From Xylophilus rhododendri (GTDB lineage: Bacteria > Pseudomonadota > Gammaproteobacteria > Burkholderiales > Burkholderiaceae_C), in NCBI RefSeq assembly GCF_009906855.1, contig NZ_CP047650.1:806001-870000 (forward strand): DNA of 64,000 bases, in the 5' to 3' direction. The stretch's first letter is position 1. Each line of letters starts with the position of its first letter. The notes under the pieces were generated by a model. That model ran no database searches and was not told the DNA's origin. It was given only the letters and a program-made list of their open reading frames with translations. The translations under genes and the position numbers were made by a program. This document shows positions 39,063 through 47,171 of this stretch, piece after piece.

Positions 39063-39569
39063 TCAGTCGTCGATGCCATAACCGCGCTTGGGCACGAGCA
39101 CCGTGCGCTCGAAGCTGATGAACTCGGTGCCGTCGCTCTTCGTGCCGATGGTGCGCACCGTCACGATGCCCTGGGTGGGCCGCGAGGCGGATTCGCGTTT
39201 GCCCAGCACATGCGACTCCGCATAGAGCGTGTCGCCGACGAACACCGGCGCGCTCAGTTTGATGTCGTTCCAGCCCAGGTTGCCGATGGCCTTCTGGCTG
39301 ACGTCGCTGACACTCATGCCGACGACGATGGACAGCGTCAGGCAGCTGTTGACCAGCGCCTTGCCGAACTCCGACTTGGCCGCATAGGCATTGTCGAAAT
39401 GCAGCGGATGGGTGTTCATGGTCAGCAGGGTGAACCAGATGTTGTCGGTCTCGGTCACGGTGCGGCCGGGCCGGTGTTCGTAGATGTGGCCGACCTCGAA
39501 ATCCTCGTAGTAGCGGCCGAAACTCTCGCGAAAGCGCTGGGGCGCCAGCTGCACTGCATCCTTGCTCAT
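39063..39569 (-). CDS. MaoC family acyl-CoA (de)hydratase
   Basis: A 168-residue hot-dog-fold hydratase. The active-site region reads TMNTHPLHFDNAYA, matching the family D/H motif, and GRTVTETDNIWFTLLT is the usual start of the fold. Such enzymes hydrate 2-enoyl-CoA or mesaconyl/itaconyl-type CoA esters. It sits between a Bug receptor and a CaiB-type CoA-transferase, 18 bp downstream of the latter, which suggests it acts on the CoA ester made or oxidised by its neighbours. The substrate is inferred only. Confidence 0.9.
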   Translation of the reverse strand: MSKDAVQLAPQRFRESFGRYYEDFEVGHIYEHRPGRTVTETDNIWFTLLTMNTHPLHFDNAYAAKSEFGKALVNSCLTLSIVVGMSVSDVSQKAIGNLGWNDIKLSAPVFVGDTLYAESHVLGKRESASRPTQGIVTVRTIGTKSDGTEFISFERTVLVPKRGYGIDD

Positions 39570-39587
39570 GCTCGTCTCCTGGGGTTG

Positions 39588-40694
39588 TTATCGATGGGTG
39601 TCGGGGCCGGCGTAGCCGCCCAGCGCCGGCACGGTGAAATCCGGCTCGGCCGGCTCGTCCGCGAAATGGATGGGACTGCCGATGTGGCGCAGGCCGGCGT
39701 CGTCGGTCAGCACCATGGCGCGGCGGGCCAGGTGCGGGTCGGCCAGCGCCTCGGGCAGGGTCTTGACCGGGCCGTAGCAGACATCGAGGCCGCCCAGCCA
39801 GGCATCCCACTCGTCGCGTGTGCGGGTGAGGAAGACGCCCGTGAGGTAGTCCACCACCGGCTGCTGGTGGCGGCCCGGCCCCTGCAGCACCAGCTCGGCC
39901 AGCTCCGGCCGGCCGAGGGCGCCGAGCAGGCAGTGCACGAACTTCGGCTCCTGCCCGGCCATGGAGATATGGCCGCCGTCGCCGGTCCGGTAGACCCGGT
40001 AGAAGGCCGAGCCGCCGGTCGTGCGCTCCTCGCGCGGATCGGGCTGCCGGCCCTCGGCCAGCGTGGGGCCGAGGATGTTCAGGCAGGCGCCGACGGTGGA
40101 GTCCAGCATGGAGATGTCGAGGTAGTCGCCCTGCCCGGTCGATTCCCGACGCAGCAGCGCCATCAGCACGCCGCTCAGGCCGTGCAGGCCGCTCAGCACA
40201 TCGGCCACCGGGATGGCGGGGATCGCAGGCGATCCGTCCGGGCCGAGGGACATGCTCAACACCCCCGCCATCGCCTCCACGCCCAGGTCATGGGCCGGCC
40301 GCGCCGCGTAGTCGCCGTCCTGGCCGAAGGCGGAGATGGAGCAGTAGACGAGCCGGGGATTGCGCCCGCGCAGCGTCTCCTGCCCGAAACCCAGCCGCGC
40401 GGCCACGCCCGGCCGGAAGGATTCGACGAACACATCGGCCTCGTCGCACAGCCGCAGCAGGCGCTCGCGGTCGGCTTCCAGCTTCAGGTCCAGGCAGAGG
40501 CTTTGTTTGCCGCGGTTGAGATTGCGGAAGAACACCGCATGCCCCCCTTGCCGCTCGCCGATGCCGCGTCCGGGGTCGCCCGCGGGCGGCTCCACCTTGA
40601 TGACTTCGGCGCCGTGGTCGCAGAGCGCCAGAGTGAGATAGGGTCCGGGCAGGAACAGGGACAGGTCGATCACCTTCAGGCCGGTGAGCTTCAT
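39588..40694 (-). CDS. CaiB/BaiF-type (class III) CoA-transferase
   Basis: A 368-residue family III CoA-transferase. The start GLKVIDLSLFLPGPYLTLAL and the motif FFRNLNRGKQSLCLDLK are typical. The catalytic aspartate is in PVADVLSGLHGLSG, at the position of Asp169 of formyl-CoA transferase. It should move CoA from a donor such as succinyl-CoA to a carboxylic acid. Its ATG overlaps the stop of a second, different CaiB-type gene (ATGA), so the two are translationally coupled and may form a functional pair. Confidence 0.92.
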   Translation of the reverse strand: MKLTGLKVIDLSLFLPGPYLTLALCDHGAEVIKVEPPAGDPGRGIGERQGGHAVFFRNLNRGKQSLCLDLKLEADRERLLRLCDEADVFVESFRPGVAARLGFGQETLRGRNPRLVYCSISAFGQDGDYAARPAHDLGVEAMAGVLSMSLGPDGSPAIPAIPVADVLSGLHGLSGVLMALLRRESTGQGDYLDISMLDSTVGACLNILGPTLAEGRQPDPREERTTGGSAFYRVYRTGDGGHISMAGQEPKFVHCLLGALGRPELAELVLQGPGRHQQPVVDYLTGVFLTRTRDEWDAWLGGLDVCYGPVKTLPEALADPHLARRAMVLTDDAGLRHIGSPIHFADEPAEPDFTVPALGGYAGPDTHR

Positions 40695-41854
40695 GGCGCG
40701 GCTCCCTGGTCCACCCGCGATGGCAGGAGTTCTTCGTTGTCGGCGCCCAGCGGCGCGCACACCGCCTGCTGCAGGCGCTGGCCGTCGAAGCGCAGCGGAT
40801 TGGCCAGCATCCGGAAATCCGGCCGCAGCGGATGCGGCACCTGCCGCACCACGCCGCTGTCGCGCACCGCCGGGCTTTCCAGCGCCTCGACCAGGGTGTT
40901 CACCGGCGCCACCGGCAGCAGGCCGCCCAGGCGGTCGAGCCAGAAGCGGGTGCCGTGCTTGCGGAGTTCGGCATCGAGCAGCGGTGTCAGCGTCTGCCGG
41001 TGTTCGCCGCGGCTGGTCGGCGTGGCGAACTCGGGCCGCGCCAGCAGGTCGGTGCGGCCCAGCGCGTCGAGCAGCGCCAGCCAGAACTTCTGGGTCATGC
41101 ACATGATGAAGATCCAGCCGTCCGCGGTCGCGAAGGTCTGCACCGGCCCGACCGAGAGATGCCCGCTGCGTGCCTGGCGCGGCGTGACCGCGCCTTCGTT
41201 GAGGTACCAGGTGGCGGCATAACCCAGCTGGTGCAGGGCCACGTCGAAAAGGCAGGTGTCCACATCGCAGCCGATGCCGCTGCTGCGTGCGCCCAGGATG
41301 GCGCCCAGCAGGCCCACCGCCGCGGTCAGGCCGGTGGTCTGGTCGATGATGGAAGGCGCACCGAAACGCGAGGGCGGGCCGTCCGGCTCGCCGGTCAGGT
41401 GCATCAGGCCGGTCTCGGCCTGCATCAGGTAGTCGTAGCCCGGCCAGGCGGCGCGTTCGTTGTCGCGGCCGTAGGCGGAGATGTGCAGGCAGACCAGCCT
41501 TGGATTGAGGTGTTTCAGGTCGGCGTACTGCAGCCGGAGCTTGGCCGGCTGGTCACCGCGCAGGTTGTCGACCACCGCGTCCATGTCCGCGGCCAGGCGC
41601 TCGAATTGCGCCCGGCCCTCGGCCGATTTCAGGTCCAGCGTGATGCTTTTCTTGTTGCTGTTCCAGGTCTGGAAATACTGGCTGTCCGCCTCGCCCAGCC
41701 GGTAGGGGCCGGTGTAGCGGGCGGGGTCGCCGCCGCTTTCGAGGTTCTCCAGCTTGATGACCTCGGCGCCCATGTCGGCCAGGAACATGGTGGCGTAGGG
41801 TGCGGCGCCGAACTGCTCGATCGACAGCACCCGCAGGCCTTGCAGCGGCTTCAT
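40691..41854 (-). CDS. CaiB/BaiF-type (class III) CoA-transferase
   Basis: A 387-residue family III CoA-transferase, clearly divergent from its neighbour. It has GLRVLSIEQFGAAPYATMFL, the NSNKKSITLDLKS motif and the likely catalytic aspartate in PSIIDQTTGLTAAVGLL. It lies between the acyl-CoA dehydrogenase (3-bp gap) and the other CoA-transferase (4-bp overlap). Two such genes in one operon suggest either a heteromeric enzyme or two steps, for example activation of an acid and an intramolecular or product-to-substrate CoA transfer. The substrate is unknown. Confidence 0.92.
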   Translation of the reverse strand: MKPLQGLRVLSIEQFGAAPYATMFLADMGAEVIKLENLESGGDPARYTGPYRLGEADSQYFQTWNSNKKSITLDLKSAEGRAQFERLAADMDAVVDNLRGDQPAKLRLQYADLKHLNPRLVCLHISAYGRDNERAAWPGYDYLMQAETGLMHLTGEPDGPPSRFGAPSIIDQTTGLTAAVGLLGAILGARSSGIGCDVDTCLFDVALHQLGYAATWYLNEGAVTPRQARSGHLSVGPVQTFATADGWIFIMCMTQKFWLALLDALGRTDLLARPEFATPTSRGEHRQTLTPLLDAELRKHGTRFWLDRLGGLLPVAPVNTLVEALESPAVRDSGVVRQVPHPLRPDFRMLANPLRFDGQRLQQAVCAPLGADNEELLPSRVDQGAAP

Positions 41855-41856
41855 GC

Positions 41857-43023
41857 TCAGGCCGCCAGGTTGCGCTTGACCCACTGCCTGGCGATGATGA
41901 TCCGCTGCAGTTCGTTGGTGCCCTCGCCGATGCAGGTGAGCGGCGCGTCGCGGTAGAGCCGCTCGATGTCGTACTCCTTCGAATAGCCGTAGGCGCCGTG
42001 GATGCGCATCGACTCGATGCTGTTCTCCAGCGCCGCCTCCGAGGCGAAATACTTGGCCATGCCGGCCTCCATGTCGCAGCGCTCGCCGCGGTCGAAGATG
42101 GCCGCCGCGTCCAGCGTCAGCAGGCGCGCGGCGCGGGCCCGGGTGACCATCTCGCCGAGCTTCAGGCCGATCGCCTGGTGCTCGTGGATCGGCTTGCCGA
42201 AGGTCTTGCGGACCTGGGCGTATTCGGTGGCCAGCCGCAGGGCGCCCTCGGCGATGCCGACACCACGCGAAGCCACGTTGATGCGGCCCAGCTCCAGCCC
42301 GCCGGTGGCCTGGTAGAAGCCCTGGCCTTCCACGCCGCCGATCAGGTGGTCCGCGGAAATCCGGTAGTTGTCGAACACCAGCTCCGCCGAATCGATGGCC
42401 TTGTAGCCCAGCTTCTCCAGCTGCCGGCCCACGGTGAAACCCGGCCCCTTGGGCGCGATGAACAGGCTCATGCCCTTGTGGCGCGGCTCGGCCTCGGGAT
42501 CGGTCTTGACCAGCAGCGCGAAGCAGGAGCCCTGGATGCCGTTGCTGATCCAGGTCTTGGTGCCGTTGATGACGTAGTCGTCGCCCTCGCGCCGCGCCGT
42601 CATGCGGATGCCCTGCAGGTCGGTGCCGGCATCGGGCTCGGTCAGCGCCAGACCGCCGCGCACCTCGCCGCTGGCCAGGCGCGGCAGCCATTGCTGCTTC
42701 TGCGCCTCGGTGCCGAACTTCTCGATGGCCAGGGCCAGCATCAGGTGCGAATTGAAGATGCCGGTGATCGACATCCAGTAGGACGAGATCCGCATCACGA
42801 TCTTGGCGTAGGTGCTGGCCGGCAGGCCCAGGCCGCCGTATTCGGGGCTGATGGTGGCGCCGAAGAGGCCCAGCTCCTGCATCTGCGCCACGATGGGCGC
42901 GGGCCATTCGTCGGCATGGTCGTAGTGCTTGACGACCGGCACGACCGACTTCTCGATCCAGCGGTCGATCGCGTGGAGCAGCTCGGCTTCGTCGGCCGGG
43001 GTCATCGAATTCATGGAGTGCAA
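41857..43023 (-). CDS. Acyl-CoA dehydrogenase
   Basis: A 388-residue FAD acyl-CoA dehydrogenase that introduces a 2,3 double bond. Motifs are FGATISPEYGGLGLPAS, LALTEPDAGTDLQ, ISNGIQGS, RVGIAEGALRLATEYAQ-like sequence (RGVGIAEGALRLATEYAQ) and RKTFGKPI. The catalytic base is in CIGEGTNELQR, and IHGAYGYSKEYDIERLYRD precedes it. The pattern is that of short/branched-chain dehydrogenases such as those for glutaryl- or methylsuccinyl-CoA. It is the first gene of the minus-strand operon and begins beside a TGTACGTACA palindrome. Confidence 0.94.
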   Translation of the reverse strand: MHSMNSMTPADEAELLHAIDRWIEKSVVPVVKHYDHADEWPAPIVAQMQELGLFGATISPEYGGLGLPASTYAKIVMRISSYWMSITGIFNSHLMLALAIEKFGTEAQKQQWLPRLASGEVRGGLALTEPDAGTDLQGIRMTARREGDDYVINGTKTWISNGIQGSCFALLVKTDPEAEPRHKGMSLFIAPKGPGFTVGRQLEKLGYKAIDSAELVFDNYRISADHLIGGVEGQGFYQATGGLELGRINVASRGVGIAEGALRLATEYAQVRKTFGKPIHEHQAIGLKLGEMVTRARAARLLTLDAAAIFDRGERCDMEAGMAKYFASEAALENSIESMRIHGAYGYSKEYDIERLYRDAPLTCIGEGTNELQRIIIARQWVKRNLAA

Positions 43024-43072
43024 CCTTGCTGAGTAGTGGGTGCATCACCGCGATGCGCCTTGAATTCATTGT

Positions 43073-43082
43073 TGTACGTACA
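43073..43082. promoter_or_regulatory. TGTACGTACA palindrome upstream of the acyl-CoA operon
   Basis: A perfect 10-bp palindrome within GTTGTACGTACAT, 50 bp upstream of the acyl-CoA dehydrogenase start and in the divergent promoter region with the acetyl-CoA-hydrolase-type gene. The same 13 bases recur at 46336-46348. This suggests a shared operator; no cognate regulator gene is evident. Confidence 0.6.
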
Positions 43083-43164
43083 TGTCGATGAAGTCCAGAG
43101 GCTTTTGCTGGTAGTTTCACTAGGCGCTCTTCTTCCGAAGCCTATAGACTTGTCCGTATGAGAT

Positions 43165-44439
43165 ATGCAAAACATGCCGTCCGTGCCTGAGCCGCGGGAA
43201 CAGCCCGAACTGGCCCGATGGCTGCGTCCCGGCGACCATGTCTGGTGCGGCCAGGGCGCGGCCGAGCCGCTGTCGCTCACCACCGCCCTGGTGCGGCAGG
43301 CGCCGCGGATCGGCCGGCTGAATGCCTTCATCGGCATGCTGTTCAGCGACACCTTCGCCGATGCGCGGCAGCAGGGCCTGGCGCTCACCGGCTACGGCGG
43401 CATCGGCAACGGGCGGCACCTGCTGAAGTCCGGCGCGATGCAGGTCGTCGCCTGCCACTACTCGCAGATCGCCGGCCTGGTGGCGCGTGGCGAGCTGCGC
43501 TGCGACGTGGTGATGCTGCAGCTCTCGCCCCGCGGACCGGACGGCCGCCACAGCCTGGGCATCGCCCACGACTACCTGCCGCTGCTGGCCCGCCATGCAC
43601 GGGTGGTGATCGCCGAGGTCAACGAACAGATGCCCTGGACCCACGGCAGCGCCGAGGCGCTGGACGCCCTGCGGATCGATGCCAGCGTGCAGGTCTCGCG
43701 CCCCCTGCTGGAAACCGGCGGCCCGGCGCCCGGCGATGTGGAGCGGCGCATCGCCGCCCATGCCGCCGCCTTCGTGGAGGACCGCTGCGTGCTGCAGCCC
43801 GGCGTCGGCACGGTGCCCGACGCCATTCTGGAAAGCCTGGGCGACCGCCGCGACCTGGGCATCCATGCCGGTCTGGTGGGCGACGGCGTGCGCAAGCTGA
43901 TGCAGTCCGGCGCGGTCAGCAATGCCTTCAAGGAGTTCGATGCCGGCCGCAGCACCACCGGCCTGGCCTTCGGCAGCCAGGCGCTCTACCGCTTCGTGGA
44001 ACGCAATCCGGACATCGTGATGCGCGACCCGGACACCACCCACGCCGCCGCCTCGCTGGCGCGGCTGTCGCGGCTGGTCACGCTGAACTCGGCGGTGGAG
44101 GTGGACCTCGGCGGCCAGGTCAATGCCGAGTTGGCCGGCCGCGCTTATGTGGGCGCCATCGGCGGCCAGGGCGACTTCGTGCGGGCGGCGCTGAACAGCC
44201 CGGGCGGCCGCTCCATCATCGCCCTGCCCTCGCTCACCAAGGACGGCGCCAGCCGCATCGTCGGAGCGCTGGCCGGCGGCGTCGTCACCACGCCGCGCAG
44301 CGATGCGGATATCGTCGTCACCGAATGGGGCGCGGCGCAGCTGCGCGGCCAGACCATGGCCGAACGTTGCCGCCGCCTGATCGCGATCGCCGCGCCGCAG
44401 CACCGCGAGGCGCTGGAGCGCGGCGCCACAGCCCCTTGA
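43165..44439 (+). CDS. Acetyl-CoA hydrolase/4-hydroxybutyrate CoA-transferase family protein
   Basis: A 424-residue protein of the class I CoA-transferase/acetyl-CoA hydrolase family. Motifs include HVWCGQGAAEPLSLTTAL, VVIAEVNEQMPWTHG, VLQPGVGTVPDAILESLG and GGQGDFVRAALNSPGGRSI. Where well-studied members have the catalytic glutamate in an H-[ST]-E-M motif, this protein reads HAGLVGDG, so the usual nucleophile is absent. It may belong to a variant clade. An alternative ATG lies at 43174. It is divergent from the acyl-CoA dehydrogenase operon and followed by a CitE-type lyase gene. Confidence 0.88.
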   Translation: MQNMPSVPEPREQPELARWLRPGDHVWCGQGAAEPLSLTTALVRQAPRIGRLNAFIGMLFSDTFADARQQGLALTGYGGIGNGRHLLKSGAMQVVACHYSQIAGLVARGELRCDVVMLQLSPRGPDGRHSLGIAHDYLPLLARHARVVIAEVNEQMPWTHGSAEALDALRIDASVQVSRPLLETGGPAPGDVERRIAAHAAAFVEDRCVLQPGVGTVPDAILESLGDRRDLGIHAGLVGDGVRKLMQSGAVSNAFKEFDAGRSTTGLAFGSQALYRFVERNPDIVMRDPDTTHAAASLARLSRLVTLNSAVEVDLGGQVNAELAGRAYVGAIGGQGDFVRAALNSPGGRSIIALPSLTKDGASRIVGALAGGVVTTPRSDADIVVTEWGAAQLRGQTMAERCRRLIAIAAPQHREALERGATAP

Positions 44440-44461
44440 CCCGACGGAGACCCGAACCGAG

Positions 44462-45304
44462 ATGCCACCCATGAACCCAGCCCGCGCCTTCGAGGCCCGC
44501 ACCCTGCTCTTCGTCCCCGGCGACCGGCCGGAGCGTTTCGCCAAGGCCGTCGCCAGCGGCACCGACTGCATCTGCATCGACCTGGAAGACGCCGTCGCAT
44601 CCGACCGCAAGGCCGCCGCGCGCGCCGAGGTGATGCAGTACCTGCAGCAGCGCCAGGGCGGGCCTTTCGTCTGCATCCGCGCCAACGGCCTGCGCACCGC
44701 CGAGGGCCTGCGCGACCTGCTCGCCCTGCTGGAGGTGCCGCCGCCCGATGCCGTGCTGCTGCCCAAGACCGAAAGCGCCCAGGAGCTGCAACTGGCCAGC
44801 GAAGTGGCCGGCGACGGCCGCCTGCGCTGGATCGCCCTGATCGAAAGCGCGCAAGGCCTGCGTAATGCCGACGACATCGTGCTGCACAGCCCCCATCTGG
44901 CAGCGCTGATGTTCGGCGGCGTGGATTTCAGCGTGGACATCGGCGCCGCCTTCCAGTGGGAATCGCTGCTGTACGCCCGCCAGAAGCTGGTCTGCGCCGC
45001 CGCGCTCAAGGGCCTGCCGCTGATCGACGTGCCCTTTCTCGACCTGGACCGGCCCGAGGCCCTGGCCGAAGAGACCCGGCGGGTCGCCGCCCTGGGCTTT
45101 GCCTGCAAGTCGGCCATCCATCCGCGCCAGGTGGCCGACATCCACCTCGCGCTGCGGCCCACCGATGCCCAGCTCGACAAGGCCCGCCGCATCGTGGAGG
45201 CCGCCGAGGCCGCGGGCGGCGGCGTGTTCACCGTGGACGGCAAGATGGTGGACGCCCCGGTGATCGCCGGCGCACGCCGCACCCTGGCGCTGGCGCCGCG
45301 CTGA
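44462..45304 (+). CDS. HpcH/HpaI-type CoA-ester lyase (CitE-like)
   Basis: A 280-residue TIM-barrel lyase of the CitE/citramalyl-CoA lyase group. Start RTLLFVPGDRPERFAKAVASG, metal-binding CICIDLEDAVASDRK, ESAQGLRNADDI with the second acidic ligand and FACKSAIHPRQV are all present. Relatives cleave citramalyl-, malyl- or methylmalyl-CoA to acetyl-CoA or propionyl-CoA plus a keto acid. It follows the acetyl-CoA-hydrolase-type gene by 22 bp and is convergent with a Bug receptor gene 2 bp away. Together with the hydratase and dehydrogenase opposite it suggests a dicarboxylyl-CoA pathway. Confidence 0.9.
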   Translation: MPPMNPARAFEARTLLFVPGDRPERFAKAVASGTDCICIDLEDAVASDRKAAARAEVMQYLQQRQGGPFVCIRANGLRTAEGLRDLLALLEVPPPDAVLLPKTESAQELQLASEVAGDGRLRWIALIESAQGLRNADDIVLHSPHLAALMFGGVDFSVDIGAAFQWESLLYARQKLVCAAALKGLPLIDVPFLDLDRPEALAEETRRVAALGFACKSAIHPRQVADIHLALRPTDAQLDKARRIVEAAEAAGGGVFTVDGKMVDAPVIAGARRTLALAPR

Positions 45305-45306
45305 GT

Positions 45307-46287
45307 TCACTCGGGCACGATGCCCGTGTCCTTCACCAGCTTCTCCCAGAACTTGGCTTCGCTGCGGCTCTGGGCGTTGAACTCGGTCACCGAGTTGGCC
45401 ACCGGCACGGCGGCCTGCTGGGCCAGGATCTCCACCATCTCGGGCGACTTCACCACCGCCGCCACCTCGTGCTGCATGCGCTCCAGGATCTCGCGCGGGG
45501 TTTTGGCCGGCGCGTAGATGCTGTAGGTGATGTAGATCTCGAAGTCCTTCATGCCGCTCTCCACCATGGTCGGCGCCGAGGGCAGCAGCGGCGAGCGGGT
45601 GCCGCTGGTGATGCCGATGGCCTTCAGCCGCCCGGCCTCGATCAGCGGCTTGGCCGAGAGCAGCGTGGTCACCGCGAAACCCAGGTTGCCGGCCGCCGTG
45701 TCGGCGACCAGCGGCGCGCCGCCGCGGTAGGCGATGTGGGTCACGTCGGCCAGGTGTTGCTTCTGGTTGAACATGGCGCCGACCAGGCGGGTCATGCTGT
45801 CGGAGCTGCCGTAGGAGCCGTAGGCCTTCAAGTCCTTGCGGATCGCCGCCGCCAGCTCCTGCGGATTCGAATACGGCGCATCGGCCTTGGCCGCGAACAC
45901 CATCGGCGACTGGGCCACCCGGGTCACGCCGACCAGGTCTTCCAGGGTGTCGAAGGGCAGCTTCTTCTTGATGTAGGGGTTGACCAGGTGCGCGGTCACC
46001 ACCAGCACATAGGTGTAGCCGTCGGGCGGCGACTTGGCCACGTATTCGGTGCCGATGATGCCGTCGGCGCCGGTGCGGTTGTCCACCAGCACCGGCTGGT
46101 TGTCGAGCCGCGGGCCGAGCCGCTGCGCCAGATGCCGCGCGATCGCGTCGGTGCCGCCGCCGGCCGCATAGGGCACGACCAGGCGTATGGGTTTGTCCGG
46201 GAATGCCGCATGGGCGACGGTGGCGCAGGCGGCCAGCAGCAGCGCTGCGAGGCGGGAGGCCGGGCTCGGCCGGGATGGGATGGGCAA
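45307..46287 (-). CDS. Bug-type solute receptor
   Basis: A 326-residue periplasmic receptor of the Bug/TctC family. The signal peptide ends CATVAHA, then AFPDKPIRLVVPYAAGGGTDAIAR and VLVDNRTGADG follow. The start is set at a TTG (46287) with an AGGAG site 6 bp upstream, which gives a compact signal peptide; ATGs at 46326 and 46335 are also in frame but have no ribosome-binding site and add an atypical leader. It is convergent with the CitE-like gene. A TTGTACGTACAT palindrome lies upstream, shared with the acyl-CoA operon. Confidence 0.9.
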   Translation of the reverse strand: MPIPSRPSPASRLAALLLAACATVAHAAFPDKPIRLVVPYAAGGGTDAIARHLAQRLGPRLDNQPVLVDNRTGADGIIGTEYVAKSPPDGYTYVLVVTAHLVNPYIKKKLPFDTLEDLVGVTRVAQSPMVFAAKADAPYSNPQELAAAIRKDLKAYGSYGSSDSMTRLVGAMFNQKQHLADVTHIAYRGGAPLVADTAAGNLGFAVTTLLSAKPLIEAGRLKAIGITSGTRSPLLPSAPTMVESGMKDFEIYITYSIYAPAKTPREILERMQHEVAAVVKSPEMVEILAQQAAVPVANSVTEFNAQSRSEAKFWEKLVKDTGIVPE

Positions 46288-46337
46288 GGCGGTCTCCTGT
46301 GCACCGGATTCGATGGTGTCCGGCATGCAGGCCATGT

Positions 46338-46347
46338 TGTACGTACA
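46338..46347. promoter_or_regulatory. TGTACGTACA palindrome upstream of a Bug receptor gene
   Basis: Second copy of the palindrome, 51 bp upstream of the preferred TTG start, inside the same 13-bp context GTTGTACGTACAT found at 43071-43083. The near-identical distance to the start of the controlled gene (about 50 bp in both cases) favours a real operator. Confidence 0.6.
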
Positions 46348-46450
46348 TATCCGATGGCGAATCGGGATTTGCCCTGAATTCCAGCAACAGGCCTCAATGC
46401 GTCCTCACCTTTGGAGACCTTCGCCGAACGCAAAAGTCCCGAGCCTAAAA

Positions 46451-46460
46451 GATACGTACA
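46451..46460. promoter_or_regulatory. Imperfect third copy of the palindrome
   Basis: GATACGTACA matches 8 of 10 bases of TGTACGTACA and reads CTTGTACGTATC on the other strand. It lies 113 bp further upstream of the same Bug gene, beyond the end of paiB. It may be an auxiliary site. Confidence 0.35.
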
Positions 46461-46526
46461 AGCCACGGATTCCGACACGCGTCCGTCCGTCAGAGGAACT
46501 CGGATCGAAAGACGAGCCCGCGGACC

Positions 46527-47156
46527 TCATGCAGCCGGTTCGCGCTGCCGCATGAACTCGGCCGCGGCCTGGTCGCCGCGGTCCGGCGAGGACGCCAGCG
46601 CCTGCATCACGCCCAGGCGGTCGGCCGGCGACTTGTCCTGGTTGAACTTGAACTTGCCTTCCAGCGAGTCGATCGGGATACGCACCGCGACGATGGCCTT
46701 GAGGCGCGAGGCGATCAGCTCGGCCGGCATCTCCGGAAAACGCCAGGCGCCGCCCAGGGGCTCGTCGTACTGGCGCACGGTGCGGTCGAGCACGGCCCGC
46801 ACTTCCTCCGGGCCCTCCAGGCACAACGGCAGGCCGCGCGCGTGGATGGCGGCGTAGTTCCAGGTCGGGAAGGTCAGCTGCTGCTGGTACCAACTCGGCG
46901 AGACATAGGCGTGCGGGCCCTGGAAGATCACAAGAGCGGGCGCACCGGCCAGCAGGTCGGCGAGCTGCGGATTGGCCCTGGCCAGGTGGGTGGTGAGGGT
47001 GCCGGCCGCACCGTCTTCGGCATCGAAGAGAAAGGGCAGATGGGTGGCCTGGGTGCCGCTGGCACCGTGGGTGATCAGGGTGGCGAAACTCCACTGGCGC
47101 ATGCAGCGGTGGAGTTCGGCCAGGTCGTGGTTTTCGTAGGCTTTGGGGGTGTACAT
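46527..47156 (-). CDS. FMN-binding negative transcriptional regulator, PaiB family
   Basis: A 209-residue PaiB-like flavin-binding split-barrel protein. Its start MYTPKAYENHDLAELHRCMR, the HLPFLFD motif and GPHAYVSPSWYQ...PTWNYAAIHARG are signatures of the family. The C-terminal part includes KLIVAVRIPI-like sequence (LKAIVAVRIPIDSLEGKFK) and NQDKSPADRLGV. Bacillus PaiB affects sporulation and protease genes; in proteobacteria the role is unclear. It lies 15 bp downstream of the hydroxyacid dehydrogenase gene. Confidence 0.93.
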   Translation of the reverse strand: MYTPKAYENHDLAELHRCMRQWSFATLITHGASGTQATHLPFLFDAEDGAAGTLTTHLARANPQLADLLAGAPALVIFQGPHAYVSPSWYQQQLTFPTWNYAAIHARGLPLCLEGPEEVRAVLDRTVRQYDEPLGGAWRFPEMPAELIASRLKAIVAVRIPIDSLEGKFKFNQDKSPADRLGVMQALASSPDRGDQAAAEFMRQREPAA

Positions 47157-47171
47157 GGGTCTCTATCTTGA

